Of a stretch of DNA of 10,471 nucleotides, positions 1 to 5,643 are shown piece after piece (position 1 is the stretch's first letter; every line of letters starts with the position of its first letter). Source of the stretch: Myxococcales bacterium (GTDB lineage Bacteria > Myxococcota > Bradymonadia > UBA7976 > UBA1532); contig JACKDM010000083.1 in assembly GCA_020633515.1 (NCBI GenBank), positions 1-10,471 on the forward strand, in the 5' to 3' direction. Below the pieces are notes generated by a model. That model was not told the origin of the DNA. It did no database searches and saw only the letters and a list, made by a program, of their open reading frames with translations. Both the position numbers and the translations under genes were made by a program.

Positions 1-1
1 G

Positions 2-220
2 GCGGCGATCCTGGCGGCGGTGGCGGCGCGGCTGGCGGCGGGCGCGGTGGATGAGCGGGGGGCGGTGCGGGCGGTGGTGGCCGAGGTGGTGGCGCGGGAG
101 CTGGGGGGCGTCGACGCGGTGAGCCGGGCGGAGGTGGTCGATGAGGTGGTGGAGGTGATCCTGGCCGAGCCGAGCTGGCAGGCGCGGGTGCTCGGCGCGC
201 TGGAGGGCGGGCGGCGGTGA
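2..220 (+). CDS. C-terminal fragment of an unrecognised Ala/Val/Glu-rich helical protein (5' end outside window)
   Basis: The frame is open from the window's left edge to a TGA at 218-220, so this is probably the last 72 residues of a longer gene. A GTG at 20 is possible but has no convincing ribosome binding site. The residues are Ala, Val, Glu and Arg rich with no Pro and look strongly helical. There is a short acidic amphipathic stretch (SRAEVVDEVVEVILAEPSW) before the basic end EGGRR. I recognise no family, and composition this biased can appear by chance in GC-rich DNA. Support for a real gene comes from its tail overlapping the start codons of the next gene (GTGATGATG at 217-225), the usual sign of translational coupling. 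It may encode an assembly partner or regulator of the PEGA protein downstream, but that is inference. Confidence 0.5.
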   Translation, partial: AAILAAVAARLAAGAVDERGAVRAVVAEVVARELGGVDAVSRAEVVDEVVEVILAEPSWQARVLGALEGGRR

Positions 221-1476
221 TGATGGCGCGTGGGGGGCGACAGGCGCTGGCGGCGGTGGCGCTGGCGGTAGGACTCGGGGGCGGGGCGCTGCCGGGGGGC
301 GCGCGGGCGAACGAGGCGGCGCGGGCGAGGGTGCCGGTGGTGGTGCTCGGGGCTCATCCGTGGACTCAGGCGGACGCGATCGAGGCGCTGTGGGCGGCGC
401 GGGGGGTGATCGACGCGCACCCGGAGCTGGTCTCGGTCGATCTGGCGCAGCAGCTCGGGGGCGGACGGGCGCGCGACGAGGCGGCGATGCGGGCGCTGAT
501 CGAGGCGGGGGTCGAGGCCTACGATCAGGCCGATATGGGCGAGGCGGAGAAGCACCTGTCGATCGCGGCGCTGATCGGGTCGGGGCAGGCGGTGACGCTT
601 CCGCTGGCGGTCGAGGCGCTGTCGACGCTGGCGCGGCTGCGGGCGGCGCAGCAGGACGAGAAGGGCGCGGTGCAGGCGTTCGTGCGGCTCTTGCGGCTGA
701 TGCCGGGCTTCACGCTCGATCCGGCGCAGGCGGCGCCGTCGGCGGCGCGGCGGCTGGCGAAGGCGCAGGCGATCATCGACGAGGCGGCGGCGTCGCGGCT
801 GCGGGTGGCGGCCGAGCCGGTGGCGGCGGCGGTCTTCGTCGACGGGCGGCTGCGGGGGGTGACGCCGCTGTATCTGGCCTCGGTGCCGGCGGGCACGCAC
901 CACCTGCGGATCGCGGCCGATGGCTACCGGGACGATCTGGGGCTCGTGGAGCTCCGGGCCGGGCGGGAGACGCCGGTGCAGGCGACGTTGCCGGCGGCGG
1001 AGAAGGCGGCGCTCTTCGATCAGATCGTCGCCGCGCTGCCCGACGACGTCGAGCACGGTGATGCGCAGGCGGGGCTCGGGGATCTCAAGGCGCTGACCGG
1101 GGCCGAGCAGGCGGTGGTGCTGTCGGCGACGCAGGCGGGGTGGCTGCACGGGGCGCTGTTCGAGCTGCGGTCGCTGCGGCGGGTGCGGGCGGTGAAGGTG
1201 CCGCTGACGCCGGACGCGACCGAGGCGGGGCAGGCGGTGATCCGGGAGCTGTATCGGGGGCTCGACGCGCGACGGCCGGCGCAGGTGCCGGCGGCGGCGG
1301 TCGCGGCGGTGGCCGAGCCGGAGCCGGAGGGCGGGTCTCGGTGGTGGCTGTGGACCTCGATCGCGGTGGGCGTCGCGGCGGCGGTGACGGTGCCGCTGGT
1401 GATCTGGGCGCTCGACGACGACGAGGGCGGCGTGCCGCGCGCGCCGGGCACCGGCGCGGTGATCATCCGCTACTGA
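217..1476 (+). CDS. Secreted/membrane-anchored PEGA-domain protein with TPR-like N-terminal region
   Basis: Predicted exported protein of 419 aa. Residues 1-31 look like a signal peptide: Arg-containing n-region, Ala/Leu/Val core, and A-R-A before Asn32. Residues about 80-185 are helical and TPR-like (IEAGVEAYDQADMGEAEKHL, then a segment ending LMPGFTLDP), the arrangement common before PEGA domains in Myxococcota proteins. Residues about 194-258 are a PEGA domain: SRLRVAAEP, VFVDGRLRGVTP, and the closing GTHHLRIAADGYR. A globular stretch follows (about 265-350), then a Pro/Ala linker, a Trp-led membrane helix at about 374-397, and a short tail starting with four Asp/Glu. PEGA domains are small extracytoplasmic beta folds thought to bind wall or surface ligands. 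Three starts are possible: GTG 217, ATG 220 and ATG 223. GGAGGG at 202-207 is best spaced for GTG 217. The gene overlaps the upstream reading frame and converges on the kinase gene, which also carries PEGA domains. No enzymatic function is visible. Confidence 0.85.
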   Translation: MMMARGGRQALAAVALAVGLGGGALPGGARANEAARARVPVVVLGAHPWTQADAIEALWAARGVIDAHPELVSVDLAQQLGGGRARDEAAMRALIEAGVEAYDQADMGEAEKHLSIAALIGSGQAVTLPLAVEALSTLARLRAAQQDEKGAVQAFVRLLRLMPGFTLDPAQAAPSAARRLAKAQAIIDEAAASRLRVAAEPVAAAVFVDGRLRGVTPLYLASVPAGTHHLRIAADGYRDDLGLVELRAGRETPVQATLPAAEKAALFDQIVAALPDDVEHGDAQAGLGDLKALTGAEQAVVLSATQAGWLHGALFELRSLRRVRAVKVPLTPDATEAGQAVIRELYRGLDARRPAQVPAAAVAAVAEPEPEGGSRWWLWTSIAVGVAAAVTVPLVIWALDDDEGGVPRAPGTGAVIIRY

Positions 1477-1498
1477 CAGGCTGCTGGACAGAGCTGGC

Positions 1499-1530
1499 CC
1501 CCGCCCTTTCGGGGCGAGCCGGCGCGGCTC
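1499..1530. terminator. Candidate bidirectional terminator between convergent genes
   Basis: Two small GC-rich hairpins lie in the 62-nt gap between the PEGA gene and the kinase gene: CCCCG/CGGGG at 1499-1503/1510-1514 (6-nt loop), and GAGCC/GGCTC at 1516-1520/1526-1530 (5-nt loop). There is no T-tract on either side, so this is a weak intrinsic terminator at best. The placement between convergent stops is the main argument. Confidence 0.3.
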
Positions 1531-1538
1531 AGGGGCGG

Positions 1539-4427
1539 TCAGGGGTGGGTGTAGCGTTCGAAGGTCGTCTCGCCCGGCTTGATCTGCACCTGGATGGTGG
1601 TGCGGTAGGTCGGCTCCTCGTCGCGCACGAGCTCGACGGTGTAGGTCCCCGGCGGGAGCGCGTGCTTGAGCACCGGGGTCCAGCCGAGGTCCTTGCCGCG
1701 CACGCTCGCGCGGGCCGGGGGCTTGGCGAGCAGCTTGAGGTAGCCGTCCTCCTGCGGGGTCTCCTCGCGCGGCGGGGGCGCGGGGCGCGGTTCGGGGCGG
1801 CGGTCGGGCTCACGGCGCGGCGGCGGGGCGGCGGGGGCGGGGCGCTCGGGGGACTTCTCGAGCGTCAGCACCTCGGTCGCGGTCGGCTCGCGGTACTTCG
1901 GCAGCGTGCGCTCGAGCGTCTCGAAGCCCCGCGCCCGCACGACCACCGTCGCGCGGCCGTCGTTCGGGAGCCCCTCGATCTTGCGCCCGTCGAGCGCGCG
2001 GGTCGTGCCGTCGGCGAGCTGCACCTCGAGCTTCGCCTCGGCGTCGGCGGGCTCGGGCAGGAAGGTCACCGCGACCGTGGTCGGGAAGAGGCGCACCGAG
2101 GGCACGATGTTCTCGCGGCCCTTCTGCACCTGGATCCGGCCGTTCCAGGGCTGGTAGCCCTCCTTCTTGAGCTCGAGCTGCCGCCAGCCGGGCGCCGCCT
2201 CCTGGGTCGAGAGCGGGGTCTGGTCGACGAGCTTGCCGTCGATGTAGACCTGCGCGCCGCTCGGCTCGCTCTTGATCGCGAGCAGCGTCACCGGCGCGAC
2301 CTTGTCGAGCTCGATGGTCTTGGTGCGCTCGTCGCCGGGGTCGAGGATCACCGTGCTCGTGATCGGCTCGTAGCCGGCGGCGACGACCTTGAGCTCGTGC
2401 GGGCCGGGCTTGAGGTTGGAGACGGTGATCGGGGTCGACGCCTCGTGCAGCAGCTTGCCGTCGAGGTAGATCTCGGCGGTCTTGGGGCTGGTCTCGATGC
2501 GCAGCGTCGCGAGCTCGGTGCGGTCGGCGAAGAGCATGACCCCGGCGACGCCGAGGCCGACCGAGAGGAGCGCGACGAGCACGAGCAGCGCGATGCGGCG
2601 GCCGTCGGATCGGCCGGCGTCTTCGTCGCGGAAGCCGGGCCCGGGGCGGATGTCGCCGGGCATGGTGTCGGGGCCGCCGTAGGGCGGGGGCGAGCCGCTC
2701 GGGGGGCCGGTGATGCCGTGCTGGCCGCCGAGCCCGTAGCCGCCCGACATCGCGCCGTGGGCGCCGGTCGCGCGGGGGAAGCCGCCGGAGACGGCCGGGC
2801 CGTGGCTGTTGACGAGGCCGTAGACGGGGCTGTGATGGGCGCCGGTCGCGCGGGGGTGGCTGCCGCTCGCGGCGACCGCGGCGTGGCCGCCGGTCATCGC
2901 GGGGTGAGGGCCGCTCATCGCGGGGTGGCCGCCGCTCATGGCCGGATGCGGGCCGGTCATGGCGGGGTGGGGGCCGGTCATGGCGGGGTGAGGGCCGCTC
3001 ATCGCGGGGTGGCCGCCGCTCATGGCGGGGTGGGGGCCGCTCATGGCGGGGTGAGGGCCGCTCATCGCCGGGTGGCCGCCGGTCGCCGCCGGCTGCGCGC
3101 CGCTGATCCAGCCGGGGCCGGGGGGCAGGCTGCGGTCGTGGCCGGAGGTCTGCGGCAGCGTGCCCCGCGCGGGCGGCGCGCCGCGGCCGCCGCGGTTGAA
3201 GAACGGCAGCATGTCGGGCGGCGGCTGGCCGGGCTCGCGGTTGTAGACCTCGGTCTCGGGGTCGTCCTCGTCGCCCGGCTCGACCCACGCCGCCTCGGGC
3301 ACGTCGGGCTCTTCGTAGAGCTCGACGTCTTCGAGGTGCGGGATCGCGTCGTTGGGATCGGGCGCCGAAGCGCCCGCCGCGCCCGCCTCGGGGATCGTGC
3401 GGCGGGCGTAGTCGCGGAAGCTCGCGAGCTTCTGCTGCTCCTGCTCGAGCTCGCGGCCGAAGGTCGCGCGCATGTAGGCGGCGAGGTCCTTGCGCGCGTA
3501 GAAGGCGCCCGACTGGTAGAGGAACTTCTGCAGCGCGTCCTGGAAGTCCGACGCGCTCTGGTAGCGCTGCTCGGGGTCGCGGGCGAGCGCGCGGTAGATG
3601 ATCTTCTCGAGCTCGGGCGGGATGTCGCGGTTGATCTGGGTCGGTCGCCGGAAGTCGGCCTCGCGGACCTTCTCGAGCGTCGAGAAGTCGCTCTCGCCGC
3701 TGAAGCAGCGCTCGAGCGTCAGCAGCTCATAGAGGCAGACCCCGAGCGAGAAGAGGTCCGATCGTTTGTCGATCGGCTTGCCCCGCACCTGCTCGGGGCT
3801 CATGTAGCTGAACTTGCCCTTGAGGATGCCCGCCTGCGTCTTGCTCGCCTTGCCCGCCGCCTTGGCGATGCCGAAGTCGATGAGCTTCACCTCGCCTTCG
3901 TAGCTGACGAGGATGTTCTGCGGCGAGACGTCGCGGTGGATGAGGTCGAGGCTCTCACCGCGGTCGTTGCGCTTGTTGTGGGCGTATTCGAGCGCTTCGC
4001 AGACCTCTTTGATGATGTGGCACACCATCGGGATCGAGAGGTGCTCGCCGCGCTGCCGGGCCCGGTCGAAGATCGCGCGGCCGTCCTTGCCCTGCACGAA
4101 CTCCATCGCGATGAAGTAGGAGCCCTCGGCGTTGCCGAGCTCGAAGATCTGCCCGATGTTGGCGTGGGTGAGCTGCACCGCGATCTTGGCTTCATCGATG
4201 AACATGTCGATGAACTCTTGATCTTCGGAGATGTTGGGCAGCACCCGCTTGACCGCGAAGAGACGCTCGAAGCCTTCGACGCCGTACGATACGCCCTTGT
4301 AGACCTCGGCCATCCCGCCGACGGCGACTCGATCGAAGAGATAGTAGCCGCCGAATTTGATGGGTTCGCGCAACCGAGCTTCCTCGTTCGCCATGGACGG
4401 CGTCGCCGGCTTGGACCCGCCTCCCAC
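1539..4427 (-). CDS. Transmembrane Ser/Thr protein kinase with PEGA-domain extracytoplasmic region
   Basis: Hanks-type (PknB-like) receptor kinase. Numbering is from the likely ATG at 4392-4394 (951 aa); an in-frame GTG at 4425-4427 gives 962 aa. The kinase domain spans about 17-290: glycine loop V25-G-G-M-A-E-V-Y32, Lys49 (FAVKR), helix-C Glu68, HRD at 153-155 (HRDVSPQN) with Asp155 and Asn160, DFG Asp173, and SYMSPE for the APE motif (197-202). All catalytic residues are present, so it should be active. A low-complexity cytoplasmic linker of about 300 residues holds nine 7-residue repeats (439-501). One membrane helix lies at about 600-622 (IALLVLVALLSVGLGVAGVML). The extracytoplasmic part has about four PEGA-like units: LRIETSP..IYLDGK, LLAIKSEPSGAQVYIDGK, a diverged third, and YLKLLAKPPARASV. 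Family knowledge: PEGA regions likely sense envelope signals and drive autophosphorylation. A good sigma-70-type promoter lies upstream. Neither start has a well-spaced ribosome binding site; ATG 4394 fits the family better (MANEEARL...). The PEGA gene converges on it and the sirtuin diverges from it. Confidence 0.95.
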   Translation of the reverse strand: MGGGSKPATPSMANEEARLREPIKFGGYYLFDRVAVGGMAEVYKGVSYGVEGFERLFAVKRVLPNISEDQEFIDMFIDEAKIAVQLTHANIGQIFELGNAEGSYFIAMEFVQGKDGRAIFDRARQRGEHLSIPMVCHIIKEVCEALEYAHNKRNDRGESLDLIHRDVSPQNILVSYEGEVKLIDFGIAKAAGKASKTQAGILKGKFSYMSPEQVRGKPIDKRSDLFSLGVCLYELLTLERCFSGESDFSTLEKVREADFRRPTQINRDIPPELEKIIYRALARDPEQRYQSASDFQDALQKFLYQSGAFYARKDLAAYMRATFGRELEQEQQKLASFRDYARRTIPEAGAAGASAPDPNDAIPHLEDVELYEEPDVPEAAWVEPGDEDDPETEVYNREPGQPPPDMLPFFNRGGRGAPPARGTLPQTSGHDRSLPPGPGWISGAQPAATGGHPAMSGPHPAMSGPHPAMSGGHPAMSGPHPAMTGPHPAMTGPHPAMSGGHPAMSGPHPAMTGGHAAVAASGSHPRATGAHHSPVYGLVNSHGPAVSGGFPRATGAHGAMSGGYGLGGQHGITGPPSGSPPPYGGPDTMPGDIRPGPGFRDEDAGRSDGRRIALLVLVALLSVGLGVAGVMLFADRTELATLRIETSPKTAEIYLDGKLLHEASTPITVSNLKPGPHELKVVAAGYEPITSTVILDPGDERTKTIELDKVAPVTLLAIKSEPSGAQVYIDGKLVDQTPLSTQEAAPGWRQLELKKEGYQPWNGRIQVQKGRENIVPSVRLFPTTVAVTFLPEPADAEAKLEVQLADGTTRALDGRKIEGLPNDGRATVVVRARGFETLERTLPKYREPTATEVLTLEKSPERPAPAAPPPRREPDRRPEPRPAPPPREETPQEDGYLKLLAKPPARASVRGKDLGWTPVLKHALPPGTYTVELVRDEEPTYRTTIQVQIKPGETTFERYTHP
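2892..3080 (-). repeat. Nine in-frame 21-bp tandem repeats encoding G(G/P)HPAM(S/T)
   Basis: On the minus strand, nine consecutive 21-bp units encode GGHPAMS, GPHPAMS or GPHPAMT without interruption (residues 439-501 of the kinase). A degenerate tenth unit (GGHAAVA) follows at 2871-2891, and a looser echo (PRATGAH) occurs twice further on. Copies are nearly identical at DNA level apart from the Gly/Pro and Ser/Thr choices, suggesting recent expansion by slippage or unequal recombination. The tract lies in the cytoplasmic linker between the kinase domain and the membrane. It supplies nine evenly spaced Ser/Thr and nine His residues. Confidence 0.95.
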
Positions 4428-4445
4428 ATGCGGGTCGGGGACCCG
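4414..4445 (-). promoter_or_regulatory. Kinase mRNA leader with two mutually exclusive hairpins
   Basis: Three related arms occur in order on the minus-strand transcript: CGGGTC (4445-4440), GACCCGC (4436-4430) and GCGGGTC (4420-4414). The middle arm pairs perfectly with the first (6 bp, 3-nt loop) or with the third (7 bp, 9-nt loop), but not both. The second loop holds ATGTGGGAG, which includes the GTG candidate start and a purine-rich GGGAG. The predicted transcription start (about 4448) puts these arms at the very 5' end of the mRNA. The arms are visible in the sequence; regulatory use is inferred. Confidence 0.4.
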
Positions 4446-4454
4446 AGCCGCCCA

Positions 4455-4483
4455 ACGTTAGGCGATGACCCGGGGGGAGTCAA
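4455..4483 (-). promoter_or_regulatory. Sigma-70-type promoter for the kinase gene
   Basis: On the minus strand TTGACT (4483-4478) is followed after exactly 17 nt by TAACGT (4460-4455). This is close to the housekeeping -35/-10 consensus and the best such match seen in the window. Transcription would begin near 4448, leaving a leader of about 54 nt to ATG 4394 or about 21 nt to GTG 4427. Confidence 0.65.
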
Positions 4484-4564
4484 CGAAGCGCGCGCCGCGC
4501 GGCGACACGATCGCGTCAGGGGGCGGGGCGGTCGCGAGGCGGCCCCGGGGGCGGGGCTGCACGG

Positions 4565-4596
4565 TTGTCGACCCGTCGCGGGCGACGCGCTATTGT
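4565..4596 (+). promoter_or_regulatory. Possible promoter of the sirtuin gene
   Basis: TTGTCG (4565-4570) and TATTGT (4591-4596) resemble -35 and -10 boxes, but the spacer is 20 nt, longer than optimal. If the -10 box is used, transcription starts near 4603, giving a leader of about 36 nt to the GTG at 4639. That agrees with the downstream start choice. Confidence 0.3.
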
Positions 4597-4638
4597 CGCG
4601 CTCGGATACAGCGCCTCGATATCGGTCCCGGAGGGTCG

Positions 4639-5418
4639 GTGGACGCGGTCATCGCTCAGATCAGGACTGCGCTCGACAACGCGCGGCGAGTGGTGGTGCT
4701 CATCGGCGAGGGGCTCGCCGCCGAGGCGGTGATGCCGGACCTGACCGAGGACGAGAAGAACGAGAACTCGGTCGTGCGCTCGCTCCCCGAGAAGATGGCG
4801 ACGATCGAGACCTTCCGTCGCGATCCGGGGCGGCTGTGGCGGTGGTATCTGTGGCGGCGCGAGCGGATCACCGCCGCGCCGCGCCAGCGGTGGCCGGAGG
4901 CGCTCGGCGATCTGGCGCGGCGGGCGGCGACGTTCACGATCATCACCGAGAACGTCGACGGGCTGCACGATCGGATCGGGGTGCCGGTGCTCGAGCTGCA
5001 CGGCAACCTGTGGCGGACGCGATGCACGGGCTGCGGGCGGGTGCGGGATGATCTGCGGACGCGCTACGCGGAGCTGCCGCCGGGCTGCGATCACTGCGGG
5101 GCGCTGGTGCGGCCCGATATCGTGCTCTTCGGGGAGTCGCTCGACGCGGCGAAGATGGAGCGGGCGCTGCGGGCGGCGTGCTCGGCCGATGTCTTCCTGG
5201 TGCTCGGCTCGGGGGAGAACGTGGAGCCGGCGGCGAGCCTGGCGGGTTATGCGCGCGAGAACGGGGCGGTGGTGATCGAGCTCGACCGGGGGCCGACGGC
5301 GTTCTCGGGGCTGGCGACGCTGTCGTGGCGGGGGGACGTGGACGCGGGGCTCGACGCGCTCGCGACCCGGCCGGTGCGGACGAGCGCGCCGGTGGCCGAG
5401 CCGCCGGATGATGTGTAG
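4639..5418 (+). CDS. Sirtuin (Sir2-family, class III/SIRT5-CobB-like) with altered NAD-binding loop
   Basis: Sirtuins remove acyl groups from lysine using NAD+. The GTG at 4639 follows GGAGGG (4630-4635) closely and gives 259 aa, a typical bacterial sirtuin length; the open frame reaches 4465, but the extra 58 residues resemble no family. Kept features: ENVDGL with Asn105 and Asp107, catalytic His121 (LELHGNL), zinc pairs CTGC (129-132) and CDHC (150-153), RPDIVLFGE (158-166), and YLWR (Tyr70, Arg73). The last matches the Tyr-x-x-Arg of SIRT5 and CobB that accepts succinyl and malonyl lysine. Altered features: the usual GAGxSxxSGIPxFR loop reads GEGLAAEAVMPDLT (23-36), so the small Ala, Ser and Phe-Arg are gone; TQN is TEN; GTS is GSG (190-192); and the NxGH motif after YxxRR is missing. 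The fold seems intact, but NAD chemistry may be weakened, changed or lost. The gene diverges from a Ser/Thr kinase. Confidence 0.85.
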   Translation: MDAVIAQIRTALDNARRVVVLIGEGLAAEAVMPDLTEDEKNENSVVRSLPEKMATIETFRRDPGRLWRWYLWRRERITAAPRQRWPEALGDLARRAATFTIITENVDGLHDRIGVPVLELHGNLWRTRCTGCGRVRDDLRTRYAELPPGCDHCGALVRPDIVLFGESLDAAKMERALRAACSADVFLVLGSGENVEPAASLAGYARENGAVVIELDRGPTAFSGLATLSWRGDVDAGLDALATRPVRTSAPVAEPPDDV

Positions 5419-5455
5419 TCGCCGGATCGGGCGGGGTGGCGGTGCCGACCGGGAT

Positions 5456-5573
5456 GATGCCATTGGCGGTGATGCCATCCGCCGGTGATGCCTCTGGCAG
5501 GTGATGCCATCCGTGGATGAGCGTAAACACCTCGATGCCATCCACCGCGACGAAGGTCTCGGCGATGGCATCG
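5456..5573. repeat. Phased array of GATGCC(ATCC) motifs in a convergent intergenic region
   Basis: Direct copies of GATGCC begin at 5456, 5471, 5487, 5503 and 5534, with spacings of 15, 16, 16 and 31 nt. An inverted copy (GATGGCATC, 5564-5572) follows 30 nt after the last. Three exact 16-nt units begin GGTGATGCC at 5468, 5484 and 5500. A 16-nt period is not a multiple of three, so this is not a coding repeat. About 15.6 nt is one and a half turns of B-DNA. The array begins 38 nt after the sirtuin stop. Confidence 0.7.
5533..5573. terminator. 10-bp perfect inverted repeat at the end of the GATGCC array
   Basis: CGATGCCATC (5533-5542) pairs perfectly with GATGGCATCG (5564-5573) across a 21-nt loop. 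It could fold as a terminator or mRNA-stabilising hairpin for the sirtuin transcript. No T-tract follows, so intrinsic termination is uncertain. Confidence 0.35.
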
Positions 5574-5588
5574 CGAGCGTTCGAAACA

Positions 5589-5625
5589 CCACCGCCGCCG
5601 GAGCCATGCGGCGCGGCGGCGGTGG
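5589..5625 (-). terminator. Strong GC hairpin, likely terminator of the Cys-rich lipoprotein gene
   Basis: CCACCGCCGCCG (5589-5600) and CGGCGGCGGTGG (5614-5625) form a perfect 12-bp stem with a 13-nt loop, 18 nt past the stop of the minus-strand lipoprotein gene. On the minus strand the stem is followed by GTGTTTCG, a short T-run only. The position and stem strength suit an intrinsic terminator. Confidence 0.55.
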
Positions 5626-5643
5626 GTGAGGGCTCAGGTCGGC

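Noticed and set aside
2871..3080. CRISPR-like direct repeats
   Set aside because: The 21-bp units are contiguous without spacers, in frame, and encode a regular heptapeptide inside the kinase.
4465..4638. N-terminal extension of the sirtuin to ATG 4465
   Set aside because: The extra 58 residues are Arg/Gly-rich and unlike any sirtuin. They overlap the kinase promoter and the sirtuin's own promoter candidate, while GTG 4639 has GGAGGG just upstream and gives the normal length.
4705..4746. Frameshift as explanation for the odd sirtuin loop
   Set aside because: Gly23, Gly25, Pro33 and Asp34 still align in the same frame as the conserved residues on both sides, so substitutions explain it better than a shift.
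1140..5051. A 1303-codon plus-strand open frame
   Set aside because: It runs antisense through the whole kinase gene. Its text is compositional (Ala/Gly/Arg/Val) with no domain, and the frame merely mirrors the third-position GC of the real gene.
5456..5545. A CRISPR array or small minus-strand gene rich in GWHH/HGWHH
   Set aside because: The repeats are 15-16 nt apart with no room for spacers, and the period is not a multiple of three. The open frames across it have no ribosome binding site and continue into the antisense of the sirtuin.
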